DNA of 13,968 bases from Neonectria sp. B-13 (GCA_002682825.1 NOKP01000064.1:60690-74657), one strand, 5' to 3'; shown: positions 1-8,222, counted from the first letter of the stretch. Notes: generated by a model from the sequence alone, not told the origin. Translations and numbers: made by a program.

Positions 1-152
1 AGCGTGGCACTCAGATAACTTGTATTGTCTATGTCCTTGCCCCCCTGGGCTATCTCTGTGGTGTTCAGGGGATATCCCCTTACTTGACCGCCTTCCTATT
101 CGGGCTGTGCCAGGTAAAGGTTCGGCGAGCTGTCTGTGGACCCCGGAGGTGG
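1..152. other. Left edge, unassigned sequence beyond the truncated transposon
   Basis: This stretch lies beyond the point where the minus-strand transposase loses its family-like sequence. It holds a perfect 14 bp palindrome, aggggatatcccct, at 67-80. A second inverted repeat (9 bp arms, 2 bp spacer) at 147-166 sits exactly across the transposase break. One plus frame is open from position 3 to beyond 170 but resembles no protein I know. No copy of the transposon's right-end repeat (cagcgaaatgt or its complement) is present, so the left end of the element is missing or lies outside the window. Confidence 0.5.
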
Positions 153-1198
153 TCACCTGACCACCTTGTTGATCCAATGTACATGATCCAATCTAACAGT
201 ATCAACCAGGGGATTGGCTAGGGTTAGCTCGGCTCGGTATGCAGCTTTAAGTGGCCCAAAGACTGATATATCAAGAGGCTGAAGAACATGGCTTGTGTGA
301 GGCGGTAAACAGACCAATTGGATGTTGTTCAACACACAAAGTAGCATGAATTGAGGTGTTGCGTGTGATCCATGGCCATCAAGAATAAGAAGGCGCTTCT
401 CATTGGCTCTTTCCGGCTTTGAGCCTGGAATAAAGATCTCTTTTAGCCATTCAAGGCCAATTTCATCACTAGTCCAGCCCTTTGCAGATGATGTAAAGTT
501 CCAATTGGTCAGATATTCCATATCGTCAGGAAACCACTGCTGTTGAGTGTGTTTTCCTTGGAAGATAACCAATGGGTTAAGGCATTTTCCTAATGCGGAA
601 ATAGCCTCAAGAATGCTGGTCCAATGACGGCTGCCTGGGTGTTTCTTAATCGTTGATCGAAGCTGTGACTGGCCAACCACAAACCCGTTGGTTCCGACCC
701 CTTGGAAGATCCCAGTTTCGTCAAAGTTCCAACGGTTGCATTGACGGATATATCTGATCCCTGGTTGGCCCAATATGTTAAAGAAACCGCCAATAGCATA
801 TGAATTTGCCCCATTTAACCTTTTTGAGTCAATGGCCTTTGCTTTGGGTGTTTTTATTCGCGGGTTGCGGCGTAGGAACCGGCCATCCAGCGTTTCCCGA
901 GAGGGCGGTTATCATCTATTGAGCCTAAAATGGCAATAACAAACTTCCGGATCTGGGCATGAGTCAACGCCATGCTTAATTGGTCTTGAAGGACTAGCCA
1001 GTCACAGAGCTGCTTTTCCTGCGTTGGGGAGAGCCTTTTCATGTGTTGATGAGAGGTTTCCTTGCCCTCGGTGCCGTTGAGACGATAACGTAGAGTTGAA
1101 TAAGGAATGCCGTTGCGATTGGCTGCCTTAGTAATTGATTGGCCATTTTTAACATCCTCAATAGCCAATTGAAGGTCTTCTGGGGTGTATTTTGGCAT
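153..1198 (-). pseudogene. Fot1/pogo-like DDE transposase, one-base frameshift and missing C-terminus
   Basis: A cut-and-paste transposase that would act in the nucleus on its own termini. From the ATG at 1198 the protein begins MPKYTPEDLQLAIEDV, a psq-type helix-turn-helix followed by QSITKAANRNGIPYSTL, then a CENP-B-like second DNA-binding region (LSPTQEKQLCDWL). This frame ends at TAA 856-854. One base is missing near 880-886, and the family-like sequence (FLRRNPRIK, AIDSKRLNGAN) continues in the next frame down to 153. That part holds the DDE core: the Asp of NFDETG, the Asp of ILDGHGSH and the last Asp of HTSHVLQPLDISVFGPLK. The usual C-terminal region is absent: after HWINK the sequence becomes unrelated and stops at 155-153. 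All three catalytic acids survive, but the copy should be inactive. Confidence 0.88.
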
Positions 1199-1301
1199 TC
1201 TGAATGGTTGAAAAGGTTGAAATGCCCAATAAGGTGTTGTTATGAGGAAGAAACGCGTGTGGTCAGAGACGCGTCGGGGTGGTTGGTTATTAAAGTGGGC
1301 C

Positions 1302-1328
1302 CAGCGAAATGTGGGTGCAGCGAAATGT
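1302..1328. repeat. Paired 11 bp direct repeats at the transposon terminus
   Basis: Two exact copies of cagcgaaatgt lie at 1302-1312 and 1318-1328, starting 16 bp apart and ending at the TA at 1328-1329. Read outward-in on the transposase strand, they give ACATTTCGCTG twice. Tandem subterminal motifs like this are typical transposase-binding sites in Tc1/mariner elements. No partner copy is visible at the left end of the window. Confidence 0.7.
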
Positions 1329-2299
1329 AGGGCGGCTGACTTATTGAAGTCGCCCATAAGACTTCGCACGTCGTGTTTGACAAGACGGGAACTTTGACTC
1401 GAGGAAAGCTCTCCGTTGTTGGAAACGAGTGAGTCGACGAGGACAAACTTCCACTTCTTCTGGGTCTGGTTGCAAACAGTCGACACCCGGTTTCGGTTGC
1501 TGTAGCTGCCCACCTCAAGGACATCGGAATCATGACTTCGACTGTTCCTGAGCCGAAGAGTTTGACTGGTAAAGGTATTGAAACCACCCTGGGCGGTCAG
1601 AAGCTTCGAGCTGGCAACTCTCGCTGGCTGAATCTCTCGGACCATGAACTCGTCCAGCCGATGCTTGTTCAAGGCTGCACTGTGTTCTGCTTTACGATCG
1701 ACAATGAGCTGAAGGCGGTCTATGGACTTGAGGACGAACTTCGACCTGATGCTGCGGAAACGGTTGAAACCTTGCAGAAGCGTGGTGTCTCGGTACATGT
1801 GGTTTCTGGCGACGATGACGGAGCCGTTCGGACCTTGGCATCCAAGCTTAGCATTCCTGGTGATAATGTGCGCTCTCGAAGCTCGCCTGCCGACAAGAAG
1901 GATTACATCCAGACTCTCCTCGGTACTGCCACAGATCGCAAGAAGCCGGTTGTCGTTTTCTGCGGCGACGGCACGAACGATGCCGTTGCTCTCGCGCAGG
2001 CTACTATCGGCGTCCATATGAACGAAGGCACAGATGTCGCGCAATCCGCTGCGGATGTTGTTCTCCTGCTTCCTTCCCTGGCTGGTATTCTGACCATGAT
2101 GAACGCGAGTCGGAAATCCGTCAACCGCATCAAGTTCAATTTTGGGTGGAGTTTCGTGTACAACACCTTCGCAGTTCTTCTTGCTGCCGGTGCCTTTATC
2201 AACGCGAGGATTCCTCCAGAGTTTGCGGGACTGGGAGAGTTGGTGAGCGTGCTGCCAGTCATCGCTGCCGCGGTGCTTCTGCGCTGGTCGAAGATCTAG
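1329..2299 (+). pseudogene. Copper-transporting P1B-type ATPase, C-terminal half only, cut by the transposon
   Basis: Remnant of a heavy-metal (copper) pump of the CCC2/ATP7 type. What remains starts at AAD and [15 protein letters not shown] (phosphorylated Asp codon at 1379-1381). The nucleotide-binding domain follows with its His-Pro pair (SRHPVSVAVAAHL), then SGDDDGAVRTLASKL, the hinge CGDGTNDAVALAQA, and two last membrane helices including NFGWSFVYN and GELVSVLPVIAAA. The stop is at 2297-2299. The metal-binding domains, the first six helices with the CPC site and the actuator domain are missing. Inside the remnant, one base appears lost near 1340, and TGA at 1430-1432 interrupts the frame. 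The TGA overlaps GTGAGT, a good splice donor, but splicing to the next acceptor near 1480 would remove conserved LLLGLVANS, so an intron is unlikely. From 1433 to the stop the frame is clean, suggesting recent decay. Confidence 0.85.
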
Positions 2300-2863
2300 A
2301 CTCAGAGCGCCACCATTGCACGAGTGACGACGGCTGAAGTTCCACAAACTCTCCTTGATGTCCGACTGGAATCGTTGTCACCAAAGACGGGATGCAACAG
2401 CTCCCATCGTGGTCGATTTTTGAATCGCATCGCAGAATGCTGCAGTCCTGTCGCTATCGATCGTTCCATGGCTTGCTTCAGTATCAGAGAAGGCTCCTTT
2501 TAGGCAGTCTTGACACCGACCGTACCGTTCTACACATGTCCTATCCTATAGGACGTACTCTTAAACAACCACGACTCCTCGATAGATTGAGTTGCATAGG
2601 GGATTCTGTGAAGGGGCTCACAGTTTCTCATCTTGGCTTCATTCTCATCGTTGAAGAAATTTTTATACAACTATCTATAGCTGCCTTTCATGATTGGTTT
2701 GGAATCTCTGGCAAAATTTCCAGCTAAGATCCAGACATTAAATATTACACTCGCTTACAGGCGAAGCTTTTGATACATCCGCTCATTATCCCCAGAAGTG
2801 ACTCCCAAGTTATCCGTACCGTAACGCCGTACTATAAGACCACCCGTTTAGAAACATCAGGTA
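2300..2863. other. Intergenic region, no gene recognised
   Basis: Between the ATPase remnant and the F-box gene. One plus-strand frame at 2392-2727 is open for 111 codons, but its translation has no family resemblance or domain pattern and I do not call it a gene. No repeat or RNA was seen. Confidence 0.5.
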
Positions 2864-3356
2864 TTAAAAGAACTCGGCCAAACACATCCAGCAAGACAGG
2901 ATAGGTACAATGGCGAGCAGAACCCACCATAGCTCGACCGTCAGTTTCACCTGCAACCAACGCGGTAGTCGCTTGCTGAATGCTGAGCGATGCGAGCATG
3001 TCCTTGTTCCATAAACAAGACAGCCAAGGCCGGGCCGAGATTCACACTCGATGTGTTCTCTCCGTCGTTGCATCAAGAGTCTAAATGCTAGTCAGTTTCA
3101 ATCTAGGGCTGTTCAGGGAAGAGATAACTTACGGAACGCTGCCACGGCAGAAGCGAAGATCACTACCCAAGTCACATCACCGGTCATTGGGGCACTCGAG
3201 ATGAAGACTTCGACGTTCCACGAGCCCTTCTACTTTGAGATTGACCCCGGTGTCGATGAGACTGTAGAAGTGGGCGTTGGTGTGTTTTAGGGAGAGAGTG
3301 TCGGGGTAGATGAGCATTCGTGAGATTTCGAGGTGAATCTCGGTTGGCAGGGACAT
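2864..3356 (-). pseudogene. Fungal F-box protein, two exons, interrupted by one in-frame stop
   Basis: F-box proteins recruit substrates to SCF ubiquitin ligases through Skp1. Exon 1 (3356-3133) starts MSLPTEIHLEISRMLIYPDT, the classic fungal F-box opening LPTEIHLxI, and continues LSLKHTNAHFYSLIDTGV and VERRSLHLECP. An intron at 3132-3081 (52 nt, GTAAGT donor, CTGAC branch site, TTTAG acceptor) joins SDLRFCRGSVP in phase to LLMQRRREHIECESRPG. Exon 2 runs on through GLGCLVYGTRTC to TAA at 2866-2864. A hydrophobic C-terminal stretch (ELWWVLLAIVPILSCWMCLA) may be a membrane anchor. The spliced frame would be 146 residues, but codon 60 is TGA (3179-3177). The homology on both sides and the good intron show this stop is a lesion, or a sequencing error. 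An in-frame stop lies upstream of the ATG. Confidence 0.82.
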
Positions 3357-4118
3357 GAGACTGAGCCGAGGTGAGTCCTCCCTTGTTTGTGAATGTTTTG
3401 ATCATCCCGGAGTCATGCTCGGCGCCGGGCCCGGAGGTGGGACGGCGGTGACGGAGGACGTTGGACATTGCGCATACACCCTGGGACCTTCTAATTAGAG
3501 TTGCGGGGGACGAAAAGGGTCTAAGGGGTCAGCCGTGGGGCGGGTGTTGACCCCAGAATCCGTTGAGAATTTGACCGAGTGAGTGAGCTGACTGGCAAGT
3601 CATCCCCCCTCCCTTGTCGGGCTGGTTAGTTGGCAAACCTGCCTGGCCGATTGTCGACAATCTGCCCTCACGCTCTCGGGACCGAAGCCCGGCAATATGA
3701 TCACCAGGTGCCAGGCCAATCCAGCCCACAGCGCGCCGATACATTATCACGAGGCCAGGACATCGTGCTGTTATGCAAGAGGCCGGGCCGAAACAATGCA
3801 GCCCATCTAGGTAAGTAGTTGATCAATAGGCGCCGAGTCTTGGAAATTATGTCCGGGAGTCTCCCTCCAGACATCCAAACAACCTTCAGCCGTATGTCTT
3901 CGGGTGTTCTAGTTCAGCAAACAATGTTCCAGTAACTTCAGCTTCGTCATACCTAGTGTGTCCATCACAACGTTGCACAATCACGATTCACTGACGGTCA
4001 ATTACGTCAACCCCGACAGGACTGTGATTAACTCTGACCACCCAAAAATACCAGAAACTGAAAGAAAGACCGCTACCCCTCGAAGGTAGACTGACCCGGG
4101 AGCCAGTATTGCCGTTTC
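3357..4118. other. Gene-free stretch with one perfect palindrome
   Basis: No coding region is supported here. A perfect 14 bp palindrome, gattgtcgacaatc, lies at 3649-3662. The first part may contain the F-box promoter, but I see no clear TATA box. Short open frames overlap on both strands without family resemblance. Confidence 0.5.
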
Positions 4119-4163
4119 CCGACATGCTGTTCACCGACATGCTGTTTACCGACATGCTGTTTA
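4119..4163 (+). repeat. Tandem repeat, three copies of a 15 bp unit
   Basis: The unit ccgacatgctgttta occurs head to tail at 4119-4133 (one difference, ca for ta at its end), 4134-4148 and 4149-4163. The 15 bp length would keep a reading frame, but none of the surrounding frames looks like a protein. The array is isolated in gene-free DNA. Confidence 0.95.
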
Positions 4164-4364
4164 CCCTTTGCCGGTCTCCCGTGTAACCTTACCGCCCTTT
4201 CCTGTTCTTATTGTCTTACTACAAAGCACAATGCATGGCAGCACTAAGCAAGAAAAATTTACCATATCATGTTTTGTTCATTGGCCATAACGTATTATCA
4301 CCGCGCTGTGCCATCTTGTTGTTGAAGATCGGTCTAGCCCAGTAGAAAAACGTTCTCTGGTCCC

Positions 4365-4583
4365 ATGCGGTTAGTCTACAGGTCTGAGACCATAGCCTAT
4401 GAGACCGGGGAGCCACGAGCGATTCATGTGACCAGATGGATCATGGATGAAAGCACGGGGAAGCGTCGTTTACATGTGAAAGTCTCGACCTTCAAGAGAA
4501 CGATTGCCAGGGGAGGGAGTGGGTCTCAGTCTCAAAGTATAATTGCCCTTGAAGATCTCACTACTGGGGCCTCGCTTCGTTGA
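4365..4583 (+). CDS. Weak 72-codon open frame, uncertain gene
   Basis: An ATG-started frame whose translation is hydrophilic and basic in the middle (TGKRRLHVKVSTFKRT) and Ser/Gly-rich near the end. I recognise no family, and no intron signal extends it. It could be chance or an exon of something larger. It lies between the tandem repeat and the large inverted repeat, in a region otherwise without genes. Confidence 0.18.
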   Translation: MRLVYRSETIAYETGEPRAIHVTRWIMDESTGKRRLHVKVSTFKRTIARGGSGSQSQSIIALEDLTTGASLR

Positions 4584-4734
4584 ATTCAGCTCGGCGGAGC
4601 TAGCCCATCCCTGCCCCGGCAAGTGCACGCCAAGAGCGCATCGCCCTCAGTCTATTCGACAACTGACTTTCATGGGTCAGTCCATGGGACCGGGCCATGG
4701 GGAAGCACAGACATTGCGAAGTGGCTAAATTCTG

Positions 4735-4788
4735 TACCGCCGTGGACCCAGACATCCTACCGCCGTGGCGGATGTCTGGGTCCACGGC
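4735..4788. repeat. Perfect inverted repeat with 19 bp arms, 12 nt loop and nested repeats
   Basis: The left arm gccgtggacccagacatcc (4739-4757) is exactly complementary to the right arm at 4770-4788, separated by 12 nt. The loop and right-arm edge contain a second small palindrome, ccgccgtggcgg (4760-4771). The 11-mer taccgccgtgg appears twice in direct orientation (4735-4745 and 4758-4768). As RNA or single-stranded DNA this would form a very stable GC-rich hairpin. No gene lies within 270 bp on either side, so an intrinsic terminator role is not indicated, and fungi do not use them. It may be a foldback element remnant or the product of an inverted duplication. Confidence 0.93.
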
Positions 4789-5062
4789 ATGCCTCCTCTC
4801 AGTTTCCCCAGCTCATCCCGGATAGGAGGGTGACTATAACCAATTCACATCAATGGACGCACCGGCTTCCCCGACATAATCCATTTTTTTGTGCGGTATG
4901 TGTACGAACTGTAACTGAAATAGGGCGTGTTACTAGTAGTTTGTGAAAAGGTGTCTTGCATTCCATTGCAATTCCATTCAGTCCTCTACCTAGGAAAGCT
5001 TTTTTATCCTCTTACGGCAGCTCCGTTTAGTCTCCGTATCCATCTCGAGCTGAATAGACTCT
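4789..5062. other. Non-coding stretch before the maleylacetate reductase remnant
   Basis: AT-richer sequence with no recognisable protein. The natural start of the reductase should lie near its 3' edge, but no in-frame ATG is present: the frame is closed by a TGA about 21 codons before VPEELSR. The original start and promoter have been eroded or replaced. Confidence 0.5.
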
Positions 5063-5731
5063 TTCGAACATAGCTTCCACTCTTCACGGGTTATTTTCGG
5101 AAGCGGCACCATCGCGAAGGTGCCTGAAGAGCTCTCGAGACTGAAGCTCTCTGCCCCGCTGATCCTCTCAACATCCCAGCAAATCAGGCAGGCCGAAGAG
5201 GTTAAGCGTGTTCTTAAGGGTCGCATTGCCGGCCTCTTCAGCGATGCGATGGTACACACACCTGTCGACGTGACCGATCCCGCCTGCGAGTTTGCGAAAT
5301 CCACACAAGCCGACTGCATCATCTCCATTACCGGAGGCAGTACCATCGGCCTAGGCAAGGCCGTCGGCATCCGAATGGGGCTCTACGATCCGACCCTAGA
5401 ATCCTGCTGGGGACTGTTATCTACGACGTCAACCTCACCCTATCCCTCCCTGTGGGCCTCAGCGCCGCAAGTGGAGTCAATGCCATTGCACACGCTGTGG
5501 AAGCTCTCTATGCGCGCAACGGTAACCCTATTGTCCGCCTGATTGCCCTGGAAGGCATTTAAGGTCAAGAGAGGGCTGAAGGAACTCGGTATGAAGGAGA
5601 GAGACATCGACGAAGCTGCAAATATTTCCATCAGTAGCCCCTACTGGAATCCACGAGACGTTGATCGGACACCGATTCGAGAGCTAATTCGACGAGCTGA
5701 GGCAGGTGAAGGAGCTAGAGCTGATCTATAG
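5063..5731 (+). pseudogene. Maleylacetate reductase (iron-type alcohol dehydrogenase family), two internal deletions
   Basis: The intact enzyme reduces maleylacetate to 3-oxoadipate with NAD(P)H, the last special step of hydroxyquinol and resorcinol breakdown. Three blocks remain. Block 1 (about 5063-5375) gives VIFGSGTIAKVPEEL and the nucleotide-binding ITGGSTIGLGKAVGIR. Block 2 (about 5397-5556), in another frame, gives GTVIYDVNLTLSLPVGLS and SGVNAIAHAVEALYARN. Block 3 (about 5560-5731), back in the first frame, gives VKRGLKELGMKERDIDEA and ends PIRELIRRAEAGEGARADL before TAG. Compared with the roughly 360-residue family, about 30 residues are lost between blocks 1 and 2. Well over 100 are lost between blocks 2 and 3, including the His-rich metal-binding part. 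The start codon is also missing. This is clearly non-functional. It lies in the same orientation as the quinate-type permease downstream. Confidence 0.85.
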
Positions 5732-6407
5732 TTTCCTATTATATGTAGAGGACGACCAGACTCAGAATGATGGTAGCCTAAATAGTCATGCATGCGGCGA
5801 GAGTGTCACAATGCAGATGTGACGTGATCAGGCAATGCCTGCGCTTCGCAAGCTCTACATCTTGCGAACTAATAGACATCATCTGCACGACCCAGTGCTT
5901 CGGGAACCGCATTAAAGGGCCAGTTGCGTTTGAGTCGCGCCTGTGGAGTACCACTCGGACAACGGACGGATGCAGTTGGCGACTGGACGCCTCGAAGGCA
6001 TGGATGTGTTACTTCAGGCGACCTTACCCGTAAGTTGGGGTGGAAGCGGCAAAGCACTACTCCGCGGCGTGAGGGGCCCTAGAGCCAGCCCCCGGAAATG
6101 GGCGAACAAGCTTCTCATTAAACCGGCAAGGGGTTCATCCATCGCGCCCAATTTACCAGGTTCTGCTGCATGACAGGAGAACTGTGCCCCGTAATTATAC
6201 CCCGGATCTCTGCGGCTTGGTCCCATCCGGGGAAGACACATCCCCCGGATTGTCCGACGCGCGCCATAACCAACGCCGGCCTGCTACTCAACAACTCCTC
6301 ACTGGCCTCCATATTAAAGCAGCATCTTTCGGCATCGTCATCCTTCTTTTCATCCCTCCCCATCTTGATTCATTCTATCCTGAAGCTACAACACCAGACG
6401 TTGGATC
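5732..6407. promoter_or_regulatory. Upstream region of the permease gene, with repeated CCCCGGAT boxes
   Basis: No coding region is supported in these 676 bp. The proximal part contains ccccggat at 6200-6207, its exact complement atccgggg at 6225-6232, and a third copy at 6243-6250. All three are within 51 bp, about 160-210 bp before the ATG. The pair forms an inverted repeat. Clustered short GC boxes are the kind of site used by fungal Zn2Cys6 activators, but this is not the QutA consensus as I know it. A pyrimidine-rich leader (catccttcttttcatccctccccatc) precedes the start, as is common in fungal promoters. Confidence 0.45.
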
Positions 6408-8222
6408 ATGGGTCTCCTCACCATTAAGGAAGACCGGCCTACGCCCAAGGCCGTCTATAACTGGCGTGTCTACTTTTGCGCCTCCGTTGCGTCCTTCGCG
6501 TCTTGCATGATCGGTTACGACTCTGCCTTCATTGGTGGCACGATCGCGCTACAATCCTTCCGCGATGAATTTGACTTCGTCTCTCTCTCCGACAGTCAGC
6601 TGGCCTTGACCAAGGCCAATATCGTCTCCATCTACCAAGCCGGTGCCTTCTTCGGCAGCTTGGGCGCCTATGTCACGTCCTACTTCCTTGGTCGCCGCAA
6701 GTCTCTGTTTCTCTTTGCCCTCATTTTCACTCTTGGAGCCGGTCTCATGAGCGGAGCCAATGGCGACCGCGGCCTCGGTCTCATATACGGTGGAAGAGTC
6801 CTCGCTGGCTTTGGCGTTGGTGGTTGCTCCAACATGACGCCTATCTACATTTCCGAGCTCTCTCCCCCTGCTGTCCGTGGCCGACTAGTCGGTATTTACG
6901 AGCTTGGATGGCAGATTGGTGGCCTCGTCGGCTTCTGGATCAACTACGGCGTTGACTCGACCATGGCGCCTGGTCACTCCCAGTGGCTCCTTCCCATTGG
7001 CGTTCAGCTTATCCCTGCCGGCTTGCTCCTCATCGGTGTTTTGGGAATCCCCGAGTCTCCTCGATGGCTGTTCATGATGGGCCAGCGCGAGAAGGCTGTG
7101 AAGGGCCTCTGCTGGATGAGGTATGAGTCGATCAACCAGAAGCATTAGTACATGTTCACTTACGATACTCTAGACAACTTCAGCCCGACGATATCTACAT
7201 CATCGAGGAGATTAGCTACATTGATGAGGAGCTCGAAAAGTACAGGCGTGAGGTTGGCGCTGGCTTCTTCAAGCCCTTCAAGTCCCTAAAAGAGAAGAAG
7301 ATCCAGTGGCGATTCTTCCTCGGCGGCATGGTATGCAACGATCGTGAACCCTTAGGATGCTTCGAGCACCATGCTAACTTGGCACCGCATAGCTTTTTCT
7401 CTGCCAGAACGGTTCCGGCATCAACGCCGTCAACTACTACAGCCCGACTGTCTTCAGCTCCCTTGGTATCCGCGGTACCAACACCAGCCTGTTCACCACC
7501 GGCATCTTTGGTGTTGTTAAGACCACTTTGACCTTCGTCTGGATCCTCTGGATGATTGACCACATCGGTCGCCGCAACCTCCTCATGATCGGTGCGACGG
7601 GCGGCTCAGTCTGTATGTGGATTATTGGATCGTATATCAAGATTGGGGACCCTACGAACAATGGATCCGACAGCCTCACGCCCGGTGGCATTGCCGCCGT
7701 GTTCTTCTTCTATCTCTGGACTGCCTTCTACACTCCTTCTTGGAATGGCACTCCCTGGGTCATGAACTCGGAGATGTACGACCAGAATACCCGGTATGTC
7801 CCCCGATCCCCACTCCTTGAAAATATCTTCACCGCGACAATAACAAAACTGACTCGCGTCCCCTCCTTAGTTCCCTCGGTCAAGCGTGGGCAGCTACCAA
7901 CAACTGGTTCTGGAACTTCATCATCTCGCGCTTCACCCCACAGATGTTCAATGCCTGGGGCTACGGCGTGTACTTCTTCTTCGCTTCGCTGATGGTCCTG
8001 TCCATATTCTTCGTCTTCTTCCTCGTGCCCGAGACCAAGTCGATCCCGCTTGAGGTCATGGATAGGCTGTTCGAGACGAAGCCCGTGTGGCGCGCGAACA
8101 AGATCATCATGGAGGAGCTGACGAACAGTGAGTTTCGCCAGAACGCGGACGGGGCGAACTTGGCGGAGAAGGGCAAGGGCACGGAGGTTGAACAGCTTGA
8201 GAGGAAGGACAACAGCTCTTAG
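6408..8222 (+). CDS. qutD: MFS quinate permease/sugar porter family transporter (QutD-like), four exons, intact
   Basis: A 12-helix plasma-membrane proton symporter of the sugar porter family, most like fungal quinate permeases. Exons are 6408-7120, 7174-7330, 7393-7793 and 7871-8222. The introns (53, 62 and 77 nt) all have GTATG donors and TAG acceptors, and all junctions stay in phase, giving 540 residues against about 530 for QutD. Landmarks are EDRPTPKAVYNWRVY at 8-22, GRRKS at 95-99, GRVLAGFGVGG at 129-139, PESPRWL at 215-221, QNGSGINAVNYYSP at 295-308, DHIGRR at 346-351, FYTPSWNGTPWV in exon 3 and PETK at 477-480. The N-terminal EDRPTP...YNWRVY and LIYGGRVLAG are strongly QutD-like. The usual Trp before QNGSGIN is Cys294 here. 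Family membership is firm. Whether it is the true qutD orthologue or a paralogue with another substrate cannot be settled here. No lesion was seen. Confidence 0.92.

Larger units (their letters stand above)
153..1328 (-). mobile_element. Fot1/pogo-type (Tc1/mariner superfamily) DNA transposon, truncated at its 3' end
   Basis: The element reads on the minus strand. Its transposase start is at 1198 and its presumed 5' terminus is at about 1328. The terminal region carries two copies of cagcgaaatgt (1302-1312 and 1318-1328), the spacing expected of transposase-binding repeats inside a terminal inverted repeat. Position 1328-1329 is TA, the usual target of Tc1/mariner elements. Directly beyond it, the plus strand reads as copper ATPase sequence. 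The other end lacks both the C-terminal part of the transposase and a matching terminal repeat. Seen: repeats, TA, abrupt junction. Inferred: that this is the real element terminus. Confidence 0.75.

Noticed and set aside
30..66. A CPCPPGLSL reading that resembles the CPC metal site of copper ATPases, left of the transposon
   Set aside because: Only these few residues match. The sequence before and after in that frame does not resemble the family, so I could not support it as the missing ATPase front half.
1429..1480. GTGAGT...CAG as an intron removing the TGA in the ATPase remnant
   Set aside because: Splicing would delete LLLGLVANS, a conserved part of the nucleotide-binding domain, so the TGA is better read as a lesion.
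1240..1587. Minus-strand open frame opposite the ATPase (115 codons) and the upstream extension of the transposase frame to 2347
   Set aside because: Both are antisense shadows of the ATPase. The transposase family similarity begins only at the ATG at 1198.
1329..2299. Repeat-induced point mutation as the cause of the stops
   Set aside because: The remnant ATPase is not visibly AT-skewed, and the lesions include indels. The few TGA stops could as well be single random changes.
2392..2727. A 111-codon plus-strand open frame after the ATPase remnant
   Set aside because: No family resemblance, no intron signals extending it, and composition unlike the real exons nearby.
3177..3194. A micro-intron removing the TGA in the F-box gene (GT...AG within about 18 nt)
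   Set aside because: Far too short for a fungal spliceosomal intron, and it would remove family-like residues.
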